64,000 nucleotides of DNA from NCBI RefSeq assembly GCF_032154225.1, contig NZ_JALDYF010000005.1:186001-250000 (forward strand), written 5' to 3'. A program made the translations under genes and the position numbers. The number at the start of each line of letters is the position of its first letter. The first letter of the stretch is position 1. The notes below the pieces were generated by a model, which was given only the letters and a program-made list of their open reading frames with translations, was not told the origin of the DNA and did not search any database. Below are positions 54,632 to 62,674 of the stretch, in pieces. The stretch comes from Psychrobacillus sp032154225. Lineage in GTDB: Bacteria; Bacillota; Bacilli; Bacillales_A; Planococcaceae.

Positions 54632-55222
54632 GAAATTAAAAATGTAGCATGAAAACTGGGTTTAGGAATGAATAGAATGGATTTCGTTACAAGCGGACAC
54701 TGGCACGGCTTCAGCCGCTTTCTTCGCTGCACTCAGTCCAAGGGTCTTCAGCTCGCGCTGTTTACCGCTGGTGTAGCCCCTTTTCACTACATCCAACTAG
54801 TTTAGATGAGTGTATTCATGTCCTTTCTAATTTATTGTTTTAACGAAGTATTTACTATTCTATTTTTTAGACAGCAACCAGCGAATACTCGCACTATTAC
54901 TGAACAATTGATGGACATATAGAAGTGTCCCTTTATAAATCCGCCAAAATTGTATCTTTGGCGGCCTTCAAAGTATATAGAATGTCACTTGTTCTCCTAT
55001 TACCAAAAATATTGAACAACTTTGCACGGAAGCTTCTGGCGAGAAGGAGGCGAACATTTGCCATACGATGACCGAAGAAAAAGCTTGTTGAAAGTGGCGT
55101 AGCCACTTTCAACAAGCTTTTAAATTTTACCGTTCATCGTATAGCCCAATGTGAAACCTAGAGTGAGCCGGAAACTGTGTCGATAAGCAAAGGTACCACG
55201 CATCATTTTGCCCGGTTTTTCT
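54632..55222 (-). repeat. Composite dispersed repeat, copy B (inverted)
   Basis: Inverted relative to copies A and C. The GC-rich module lies at 54670-54797 and the hairpin module at about 54911-55182. The central hairpin is perfect: AAAGCTTGTTGAAAGTGGC (55080-55098), GTA loop, exact complement to 55120, with outer arms extending to TCATCGTATAGC. The element starts directly next to the T run of the chemoreceptor terminator and fills the convergent gap with gdhA. It has no supportable gene. Confidence 0.85.
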
Positions 55223-55295
55223 TTGTATTTAGTTGATGGAAGCTATGCCCGTGAAAACATCCGCTATAGCCGAAATCAACGGACACCTAGTAACA

Positions 55296-56678
55296 TTAGT
55301 GAATACCGTGTGCGACCATTGCATCTGCTACTTTTAGGAACCCTGCAATATTCGCACCTACTACTAGATTTCCAGGAGAGCCGAATCGAGAAGCTGCATT
55401 ATTACAGCTAGCATAAATATTTTTCATTACCGTTTTTAACTTTTCATCTACTTCTTCGACCGTCCATGACAAACGCATACTATTTTGAGACATCTCCATC
55501 GCCGAAACTGCAACACCACCTGCGTTCGCCGCTTTTGCCGGTGCAAATAAAACACCTTTCGCTTGGAATGTAAGAATCGCTTCTTCTGTACAAGGCATAT
55601 TCGCACCTTCTCCAACCGCTTTTACACCATTCTTAATAAGCATCAAAGCATCTGTCTCTTCTAATTCATTTTGCGTTGCACAAGGCAATGCAATATCACA
55701 AGCGACAGACCAAATACCTGAACAACCTTCATAGAAAATAGCCTCTTTATGAAACTTCGTATACTCTTGAATTCGTTTATTGTCAAACTCTTTCAGTAAT
55801 TTTACTGTATTCACATCAATGCCATTTGGATCATAAATATATCCACTCGAATCACTACATGCCAATACTTTTGCACCAAGTTGGACTGCTTTTTCAATCG
55901 CATAAGTTGCTACGTTCCCTGAACCCGAAACGACAACTGTTTTCCCATCAAAGCTGTCCCCTTTTTCCTTTAGCATTTCATCTACAAAATAGACAGTGCC
56001 ATAGCCAGTAGCTTCTTTTCGCCCCAAGCTACCACCATGATTTGGATCTTTCCCCGTAAACACACCTGCTTCATAACCGCCGTTTAAACGATTATATTGA
56101 CCAAACATATAGCCTATTTCTCTTTTCCCAACACCAATATCCCCTGCCGGAACATCTATATCTGGCCCAATATATTTACTTAGCTCTGTTATAAAACTTT
56201 GCGTAAAGCGCATAATCTCTCGCTCTGACTTACCTTTCGGATCAAAATCAGATCCACCTTTACCTGCTCCAATCGGCTGACCCGTTAAAGCGTTTTTAAA
56301 TGTTTGTTCAAAAGCCAAAAATTTCATAATACTGCTATTTACTGTAGGATGGAAACGAATACCACCTTTATATGGCCCAAGGCTATTATTAAACTGAACG
56401 CGATAGCCTCTATTCACATGAACTTTACCAGTGTCATCTTCCCAAGCAACACGGAATGTGATCACTCTATCCGGCTCAGTAATACGCTCCAAAATACCGT
56501 TATGCATAAACTCTGGATGCTGTAAAAACACTGGACGAAGAGAGTCAAAAATTTCGCGCGCAGCCTGCAAAAATTCCTTCTCACCTACATTACGTTTTTT
56601 TACTAACTCATATACTTCATGCACATAATCATTCGCTCTGCTACGTTGCTCTATATCAATTTCTCTAATTATCTCCAT
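55296..56678 (-). CDS. gdhA: NADP-type glutamate dehydrogenase
   Basis: 460 residues, hexameric GdhA-type length. Motifs: GPYKGGIRFHPTVNSSIMKFLAFEQTFKNALTGQPIGAGKGGSDFDPKGKSE (substrate lysines), PAGDIGVGKREIGYMFGQY, the Rossmann GSGNVATYAIEKAVQLGA and GANMPCTEEAI. It couples ammonium and 2-oxoglutarate to glutamate. NADP preference is inferred from the family type. GGAGATG precedes the ATG. Given proline, arginine and pyroglutamate genes elsewhere in the window, it ties into glutamate turnover. Confidence 0.94.
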   Translation of the reverse strand: MEIIREIDIEQRSRANDYVHEVYELVKKRNVGEKEFLQAAREIFDSLRPVFLQHPEFMHNGILERITEPDRVITFRVAWEDDTGKVHVNRGYRVQFNNSLGPYKGGIRFHPTVNSSIMKFLAFEQTFKNALTGQPIGAGKGGSDFDPKGKSEREIMRFTQSFITELSKYIGPDIDVPAGDIGVGKREIGYMFGQYNRLNGGYEAGVFTGKDPNHGGSLGRKEATGYGTVYFVDEMLKEKGDSFDGKTVVVSGSGNVATYAIEKAVQLGAKVLACSDSSGYIYDPNGIDVNTVKLLKEFDNKRIQEYTKFHKEAIFYEGCSGIWSVACDIALPCATQNELEETDALMLIKNGVKAVGEGANMPCTEEAILTFQAKGVLFAPAKAANAGGVAVSAMEMSQNSMRLSWTVEEVDEKLKTVMKNIYASCNNAASRFGSPGNLVVGANIAGFLKVADAMVAHGIH

Positions 56679-56824
56679 AAGCTAAAAACATCTCCATTCT
56701 ACCGTCCATTAGTATTCCTATTATCTCGAATTTTCCGATTGTTTTCAACATAAATATAAACCATCATTAATAAATATACTATTCACAACAAGCTGCTATA
56801 CCATTTTTTTTGGGTAATATATAT

Positions 56825-56844
56825 TATAATAGAGTTAGTACTAA
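56825..56844 (+). promoter_or_regulatory. -10 box and palindrome upstream of the regulator gene
   Basis: TATAAT at 56825-56830 is followed by the perfect palindrome TTAGTACTAA at 56835-56844, where transcription would begin. The -35 region is poor. The palindrome may be an autoregulatory site. Confidence 0.4.
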
Positions 56845-56869
56845 ATATACAGAAAAGTGGGTGTTGCGA

Positions 56870-58162
56870 ATGGCAATTCAAATTGCAGTCATTGGTTCAG
56901 AAGAAACATTACAACAAGTGAAAACACTAGCAATTACTATAGAAGACATTGAAATTTTCCCATTGATCTATCAATCTCCTGAAGAAGTTAGTACGCTTGT
57001 CCATCTAACCAACCATTGTGATGTCCTATTATTTTCTGGTGAACTGCCTTTTTACTATTCACAAAAGGAAATTGCGCGCTTTAATAAACCTACACTTTAT
57101 ATCCCTGATAATGAGCTTAGTATTTCATTAACACTCCTATATATTACGAATCATTTGAACATTAATTACAACGAACTATCCATAGATGTAACAGACCGAA
57201 AATATTTACAAGAAGTAGTAGATCAACTAAATCTTCATCCAGCACCTTCTTTCATTCAAGACTATCCTTGGTTATTAGAAGAAACAAATCGTATTTTTCA
57301 AATAGAGTCTGTTATTGAAAGGCATATTGAGCTATGGGAAACAAAGCAAATTTCATACGTAGTAACAAGTATTCATGCCATTTACGACCATCTTGTCGAG
57401 ATGGGCATTCCATGTACTCGACTTTTGGAACCGAAGAAAAATATAATAAACTCACTTATTGAGGCTCGTAATTTAGGCACTCTTAATCGTATAAAAAAAT
57501 CACAAATTGCAGTTGGCTCTTTTATGTTTCATGCTGAAAACCTTTCCGAAACATTCACCGTGGAGCTAAAAAAAATTGCCAAGCTTATAAACTGCACTGT
57601 TAAAAAGTCTACGCAGCAGCATTTCCTTATTTATGGTACTCGCAGCGCCATTGAATATTTACTTGAGAGTAAGGATATTCTAAGTCCTTTTTTCCAAGTA
57701 TTGATTGATATGAATTCTACAGTCAGCATTGGTTTCGGCTATGGAATGACAATTATAGAAGCAGAAAAAAATGCAAATATAGCTTTATCCTATTCCGAAA
57801 AAAGACCTGAAAACAACAGTATTCATATTGTAAATGAAGAACAAGTTGTTTCCGAACCTTTTCTAAATAAGGAAAGCAGTTCTATTTTACAAAGTGAAAA
57901 CATGGAATTAGTGAAAATATGTAAAGAAATAGGTATCAGTGTAACAAATTTAAACAAAATGATTCAATTCCATCAAACTCGTCCTATCAACCGTTTTACA
58001 TCGAGTGATATCGCAGATTATTTCGGTATCGGAAAACGTGCTGCTGAGCGCATATTGAAAAAGTTTGCAGATGGTGGCTATCTTAAAATCATCGGGGAGG
58101 AACAACCTCACTTAAATGGGAGACCCCGCTCAATCTATCAATTAAAACTTCCAAGACTATAA
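56870..58162 (+). CDS. Transcriptional regulator with GGDEF-like core and C-terminal winged helix
   Basis: 430 residues from the ATG at 56870 (MAIQIAVIGSEETLQQV); a longer frame from 56810 would start within the -10 region. The N-terminal part (1-90) is an alpha/beta sensor domain. The middle (about 225-340) has the GGDEF-derived pattern STVSIGFGYGMTIIEAEKNANIALSYSEK seen in CdaR-like regulators, without catalytic GGDEF residues. The C-terminal helix-turn-helix is RFTSSDIADYFGIGKRAAERILKKFADGGYLKIIG. It precedes the YfcC-M20-epimerase unit by 132 bp and probably controls it; the inducer may be a substrate of that pathway. Confidence 0.75.
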   Translation: MAIQIAVIGSEETLQQVKTLAITIEDIEIFPLIYQSPEEVSTLVHLTNHCDVLLFSGELPFYYSQKEIARFNKPTLYIPDNELSISLTLLYITNHLNINYNELSIDVTDRKYLQEVVDQLNLHPAPSFIQDYPWLLEETNRIFQIESVIERHIELWETKQISYVVTSIHAIYDHLVEMGIPCTRLLEPKKNIINSLIEARNLGTLNRIKKSQIAVGSFMFHAENLSETFTVELKKIAKLINCTVKKSTQQHFLIYGTRSAIEYLLESKDILSPFFQVLIDMNSTVSIGFGYGMTIIEAEKNANIALSYSEKRPENNSIHIVNEEQVVSEPFLNKESSSILQSENMELVKICKEIGISVTNLNKMIQFHQTRPINRFTSSDIADYFGIGKRAAERILKKFADGGYLKIIGEEQPHLNGRPRSIYQLKLPRL

Positions 58163-58188
58163 AATGTATACAGCATGCATTTTATAGT
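58156..58188 (+). terminator. Weak hairpin after the regulator gene
   Basis: ACTATAAAATG pairs perfectly with CATTTTATAGT (11-base loop), overlapping the stop codon. The T tract is poor, so it may only attenuate. Confidence 0.5.
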
Positions 58189-58213
58189 CTATTACAAATT
58201 TTCTAAAAATTTA

Positions 58214-58243
58214 TTGACTTCCTAATTCTTATTTCAGTATAAT
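58214..58243 (+). promoter_or_regulatory. Strong sigma-A-type promoter of the YfcC operon
   Basis: TTGACT (58214-58219) and TATAAT (58238-58243), 18-bp spacing. Confidence 0.8.
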
Positions 58244-58249
58244 GGACTA

Positions 58250-58276
58250 ATTAACGACCATATACCGAACGTTAAT
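58250..58276. promoter_or_regulatory. Candidate operator of the YfcC operon
   Basis: Inverted repeat ATTAACG (58250-58256) and CGTTAAT (58270-58276) with a 13-bp spacer, starting 7 bp after the -10 box and ending just before the ribosome binding site. Binding here would block initiation. The regulator at 56870-58162 is the obvious candidate. Confidence 0.5.
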
Positions 58277-58294
58277 AGGGAGGGGAATGAATGT

Positions 58295-59701
58295 ATGAAT
58301 GATTCAAATGTTAGCGGGGCGAAAAAATGGTGGAAGATGTCGATTCCACATGTATATGTTATTTTATTTTCGGTAATTATTTTTGCTGCAATTGCTACAT
58401 ACGTTTTACCATCTGGGGAGTATGACCGAATGATTGATGATAATGGTCGTAATATCGTTATCGACGGGACGTATCATGAAACTGAATCATCACCAGCAGG
58501 GTTTTGGGCTGTTTTCCAGTCTATCCATAAAGGGATGGTCAACTCGAGTTCAATTATCTTCTACATTTTCATCGTAGGTGGATCTTTTGGGATTTTGCAG
58601 GCAACCGGAGCTATTGAAGCTGCCGTTGGTTCTATTTCTCAAAAAATGAAAGGGAAAGAAATATTAATTATCCCAATACTTATGACGTTTTTTGGTCTAT
58701 CAGGCGCTATGCTTGGTTTAGCAGAAGAAACAATTCCTTATATCACAATTTTAGTACCACTAATGCTTTTAATCGGATATGACTCGATGGTTGGTACAGC
58801 TGTCGTTCTTCTAGGAACTTCTGCAGGTTTTACTGCTGCATTTATGAATCCTTTTACAGTTGGGGTTGCTCAAGGAATTGCTGAATTGCCTATGTTCTCT
58901 GGTTTATATTTCCGAATTATTTTATTCGTCATTTTTCTTTCTGTAAGTATTTGGTACGTGATGAGATATGCTAAAAAAATTAAAAAGGATCCAACAAAAA
59001 GTGTTTTATTTAATGAAAAAGGGCATGACTTTAAAACGCCTGATACTCTTTTAACACTTACAAATCGTCATAAAATTATCTTCCTTATCTTACTTGCATC
59101 ACTTGTAACTTTAGCATTTGGTGTTGTTAAATTAGGCTGGTATTTATCTGAGATTTCTGGCTTGTTCTTATTAATGGGGATTTTAATGGGGATCACAGCA
59201 AAAATGAACTTCAGTAAAATTTCAGAAGAATTTATTGAGGGCTGTCGTGTTTTAGTAATGGGGGCACTTGTCGTTGGTGTTGCTAACGCAATTTTAGTTG
59301 TGTTACAAGACGGTAAAATTATGGATACAATCTTGTATGCATTTTCTTCTGGAATTGGAAGTATGCCATCTGGTTTCGCCGCTTTTGGTATGTATATCGT
59401 TCAATGTTTACTGAATTTCATCATTCCATCAGGAAGTGGACAAGCCGCGTTGACGATGCCAATTATGGCACCTCTTGCTGATCTTGTAGGAGTTACTCGT
59501 CAAACCGCAGTACTCGCGTTCCAATTTGGTGATGGAATTTCGAATATATTCACTCCAACGTCTGGATACTTTATGGCCGGACTTGCTCTTGCAAGAATTT
59601 CATGGATTAAATGGGTAAAGTGGATTTTCCCACTGATTATAATCCATTACACGTTAGGAGCAATTTTCGTTACGATTGCACATTTAATAGGGTATTCCTG
59701 A
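58295..59701 (+). CDS. YfcC-family membrane transporter
   Basis: 468 residues, about 11-12 membrane helices. It opens with KKWWKMSIPHVYVILFSVIIFAAIATYVLPSGEYDR, the usual YfcC/ArcD-like N terminus. GLSGAMLGLAEETIPYITILVPL and LNFIIPSGSGQAALTMPIMAPLADLVGVTRQTAVLAFQFGDGISNIFTPTSGYFMAG are the paired helical-hairpin motifs of the ion-transporter superfamily. Probably imports an anionic amino-acid or acyl-amino-acid substrate for the enzymes downstream (inference). The start has GGGAGGGG nine bases upstream. Confidence 0.85.
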   Translation: MNDSNVSGAKKWWKMSIPHVYVILFSVIIFAAIATYVLPSGEYDRMIDDNGRNIVIDGTYHETESSPAGFWAVFQSIHKGMVNSSSIIFYIFIVGGSFGILQATGAIEAAVGSISQKMKGKEILIIPILMTFFGLSGAMLGLAEETIPYITILVPLMLLIGYDSMVGTAVVLLGTSAGFTAAFMNPFTVGVAQGIAELPMFSGLYFRIILFVIFLSVSIWYVMRYAKKIKKDPTKSVLFNEKGHDFKTPDTLLTLTNRHKIIFLILLASLVTLAFGVVKLGWYLSEISGLFLLMGILMGITAKMNFSKISEEFIEGCRVLVMGALVVGVANAILVVLQDGKIMDTILYAFSSGIGSMPSGFAAFGMYIVQCLLNFIIPSGSGQAALTMPIMAPLADLVGVTRQTAVLAFQFGDGISNIFTPTSGYFMAGLALARISWIKWVKWIFPLIIIHYTLGAIFVTIAHLIGYS

Positions 59702-59739
59702 TTACTAAACTACGGCTTTAATTGAAAGGATAGAAATCA

Positions 59740-60909
59740 TTGAAATTAGAAAATAACTTAGTAGATTGGGTTGTTCTGCAACGACGCTATCTACACACTC
59801 ATCCAGAACTATCACATCGTGAAACAGAAACGAAAGCATATATTGCTGAACAGCTACATGCTCTTGGTATTGAAACTTACTCCGTAACCGGAAAAGATAT
59901 CATTGGTATTATTAAAGGAGATCATCCTGGAAAAACTGTCATTATCCGTTCCGATATGGATGCACTACCAATTTTAGAAGAAACCAATCTTCCTTTTGCA
60001 TCCGTAAACAAAGGTGTTATGCATGCATGTGGACATGATGGACATATGTCTATTTTACTCGGAATTTCGAAATTACTAGTGGACAATAAAGCATCCATTC
60101 ACGGCACTGTTCACCTTTTATTTCAACATGCTGAAGAAGAAGTACCAGGTGGTGCAGTAGAACTAGTCGAAGCAAACTTACTAAAAAGTAAAGATGCTAT
60201 TTTTGGCTATCACTTATGGCAGCCTTTGAAATCTGGGTTAATCGGAATTCGCAACGGGGCTACAATGGCTGGTGTCGATCGTTTTTCCATTCATATTTAT
60301 GGAAAAGGCGGACACGGCTCAATGCCGGAAGAAACAATTGATCCAACACTCGTAATCGCTCATATTATTACACAACTGCACACGATTGTTAGTCGAAGTA
60401 TTAAAGCAATCGACCAAGCAGTAATTAGTATCGGTGAGCTAAACTCTGGTACAAGTTATAATATTATTCCAGATACTGCATTTGCATCAGGAACAGTACG
60501 TTATTTTGATAAAGATACCTCCCTTCTTATTCGAAAACGAATAGAAGAAATCATTGATGGTGCATGTAAATCGTTTGGAGCAACATTCAAATTGGACTAT
60601 GTCCATGGGGATCCACCAGTATTAAATAATAAGGAACTAACTTCCTTTATTCAGAAAACAGCCATTTCTCTTTTTGGAGAAGATCGTATAATCGAAATCG
60701 ATCCTATTTTAGGTAGCGAGGATTTCTCTTACTATTCACATGAAATTCCTGCTTCCTTTACTTTTATTGGTGTTGGAAAAGAGGAAATACCTTTTGGTCA
60801 CCATCATCCAAAGTTCGATATCGATGAAGATATGCTACCTGTTGGCGTCGAACTGTTTACAACAGGTGTATTAAACTATTTAAAGGGAGGCACAACTGAT
60901 GAAGATTAA
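59740..60909 (+). CDS. M20-family amidohydrolase / aminoacylase-like peptidase
   Basis: 389 residues of the M20D amidohydrolase family. Metal ligands are visible: HACGHDGHMSILLG, the catalytic Glu pair in LLFQHAEEEVPGG, HLWQPLKSG and the late His in GHHHPKFDIDEDML; GKGGHGSMPEE lies in the dimerisation domain. Such enzymes hydrolyse N-acyl amino acids or dipeptides. The start is TTG at 59740 after GAAAGGA; no ATG nearby gives a fuller N terminus. Its end overlaps the epimerase gene by 11 bases, so the two are coupled. Confidence 0.9.
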   Translation: MKLENNLVDWVVLQRRYLHTHPELSHRETETKAYIAEQLHALGIETYSVTGKDIIGIIKGDHPGKTVIIRSDMDALPILEETNLPFASVNKGVMHACGHDGHMSILLGISKLLVDNKASIHGTVHLLFQHAEEEVPGGAVELVEANLLKSKDAIFGYHLWQPLKSGLIGIRNGATMAGVDRFSIHIYGKGGHGSMPEETIDPTLVIAHIITQLHTIVSRSIKAIDQAVISIGELNSGTSYNIIPDTAFASGTVRYFDKDTSLLIRKRIEEIIDGACKSFGATFKLDYVHGDPPVLNNKELTSFIQKTAISLFGEDRIIEIDPILGSEDFSYYSHEIPASFTFIGVGKEEIPFGHHHPKFDIDEDMLPVGVELFTTGVLNYLKGGTTDED

Positions 60910-62008
60910 ATCAATCGAAGTTTTTGCTATACGACTTCCTTTAATTAATCCGTTTATTATTAGCTATCATACTTATATTGACATGCCTTCAATCATCGTA
61001 AAAGTCGTAACAGATAACGGGATTATTGGATACGGAGAAGCAACTCCTGATGAGCATGTAACGGGAGAAACTTGGGAAAGTACTTATGCTGTACTAACTA
61101 AAACATTAGCTCCATCCATCATTGGACATAACCCTTTTCAAATTGAAAAGCTACATGACAAAATGAATAAAATCGTCTTAGATGTTCCCACTGCAAAAGC
61201 AGCACTTGATATTGCATGCTATGACATTATGGGGAAAGCAACTGGTCAACCTGTCTATAATTTATTGGGCGGTCAATACCATGATGTTCTAGAAGTTCCT
61301 AAAGTCATTAGCATTTTAAGCCCTGAAGAAATGGTTGCGGAAGCAAAAGATGCAATTGCGGCTGGATATACTTCACTAAAGCTTAAAGTTGGAACGGATA
61401 AAGAGCTCGATTATAAACGAATTTGTGCCGTTCGAGCTGCTGTTGGATCGGCTGTACCTATTAAAGTAGATGCCAATCAAGGCTGGGTTAATAGTAGCAA
61501 TACAATGTATGTGCTAGACAGAATTAAAGATTGTAACATCGACTGGGTTGAACAGCCTGTCATTGCAAGTGATATCGATGCTTTACTTGAAGTAAAACAA
61601 AAAACGAATATCCCAGTTATGATTGATGAAGGTTTGCACGGAGCTAAAGAATTAAAAGAAGTAATTGTTAAACGTGCAGCAGATAAGATAAATATTAAAT
61701 TGATGAAATGTGGAGGCATCTACCCTGCCTCTCAAATCGTTCATCAAGCTGAGCTTGGCGGCATAGATTGTCAGGTTGGTTCGATGGTAGAATCTGCAGT
61801 CGCATCGGCAGCTGGCTTGCATTTATCACTTGCAAAAAAATCAATTCATAGTAATGAACTAGTAGGTCCATTAATGTTCAGTAAAGATGTTGCTGAACTA
61901 AAATATGAAGTTCCATTTGTCTACTTATCAGATGCTCCTGGCTTAGGTATTGATATTAATGAAGAAAGTTTAAAAGAGCTAACTACTGAATCATTGCTTA
62001 TTCAGTAG
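60899..62008 (+). CDS. Dipeptide epimerase (enolase superfamily)
   Basis: 369 residues, L-Ala-D/L-Glu epimerase-type. The active site is visible: YTSLKLKVGTD (lysine pair), metal ligands in IKVDANQGW, DWVEQPV and MIDEGLHG, and the second lysine in KINIKLMKCGGIYPA, then VGSMVESAVASAAG. It inverts the stereocentre of one residue in a dipeptide or acyl amino acid. Coupled to an M20 hydrolase and a transporter, it probably makes an imported LD or DL compound cleavable. It has diverged from MenC at 35970-37079. GGGAGG precedes the ATG. Confidence 0.88.
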   Translation: MKIKSIEVFAIRLPLINPFIISYHTYIDMPSIIVKVVTDNGIIGYGEATPDEHVTGETWESTYAVLTKTLAPSIIGHNPFQIEKLHDKMNKIVLDVPTAKAALDIACYDIMGKATGQPVYNLLGGQYHDVLEVPKVISILSPEEMVAEAKDAIAAGYTSLKLKVGTDKELDYKRICAVRAAVGSAVPIKVDANQGWVNSSNTMYVLDRIKDCNIDWVEQPVIASDIDALLEVKQKTNIPVMIDEGLHGAKELKEVIVKRAADKINIKLMKCGGIYPASQIVHQAELGGIDCQVGSMVESAVASAAGLHLSLAKKSIHSNELVGPLMFSKDVAELKYEVPFVYLSDAPGLGIDINEESLKELTTESLLIQ

Positions 62009-62011
62009 TGA

Positions 62012-62628
62012 AATTTGGCACGACAGTTTCTTGCTCACTTCAGGCTTCTGATTCAGCTATATTATGTACGGTAAAATTTTGAAAGCTTGTTGGAAGTGGC
62101 TGTGCCACTTCCAACAAGCTTTTTTCGGTCATCGTATGGCAAATGTTCGCCCCCTTCTCGCCAGAAGCTTCCGTGCAAAGTTGTTCAATATTTTTGGCAA
62201 TAGGAGAAGCAAGCTGGTTCTATCTACTTTACAGGCCGCCAAAGATACAATTTTGGCGACTATTTGTAGGACTTTACAAAGAGACATTTCTACATTTGGA
62301 CAGAAAGTGGAGAAGTAGATGACAAATTTACTTCGTACGAAAATTGTCGGTCTATTTCTAACTAGAAGTGTTCATGAACTTTTTTCTCTGCCTCTCACAT
62401 GAAAATGAAAGGGCTTAAGTAGAAAGAACATGAATACACTCCCATAAGCAGGATGGATGTAGTGAAAAGCGGCGACTCCGGGGGTCACTTCACAGTGACG
62501 AGGAGATTGAAGCCGTGCCCGCGGAAAGCATCCCTTGCAACGAAGCCCACTCCATTCATTCCTATACTTTCTTACTCTCTATCTATACCGTAAATCCTGT
62601 GTTCATAGGACATTTTTATATACTCTCT
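62012..62628 (+). repeat. Composite dispersed repeat, copy C
   Basis: Same order as copy A. The hairpin module is at about 62022-62300, with perfect inner arms AAAGCTTGTTGGAAGTGGC (62082-62100) and exact complement (62104-62122), and a CGCCAAA/TTTGGCG hairpin follows. The GC-rich module is at 62451-62545. The right end abuts the A run of the rocB terminator. It occupies the convergent gap between epimerase and rocB; no gene is seen. The far left end is shorter than in A and B. Confidence 0.85.
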
Positions 62629-62631
62629 AAA

Positions 62632-62671
62632 AAAAGCAATTCCATTGCAACTAGCCAATGGAATCGCTTTT
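62632..62671 (-). terminator. Terminator of rocB
   Basis: AAAAGCAATTCCATTG pairs with CAATGGAATCGCTTTT (one wobble), 8-base loop, A run to the left giving U on the minus strand. Confidence 0.85.
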
Positions 62672-62674
62672 CTA

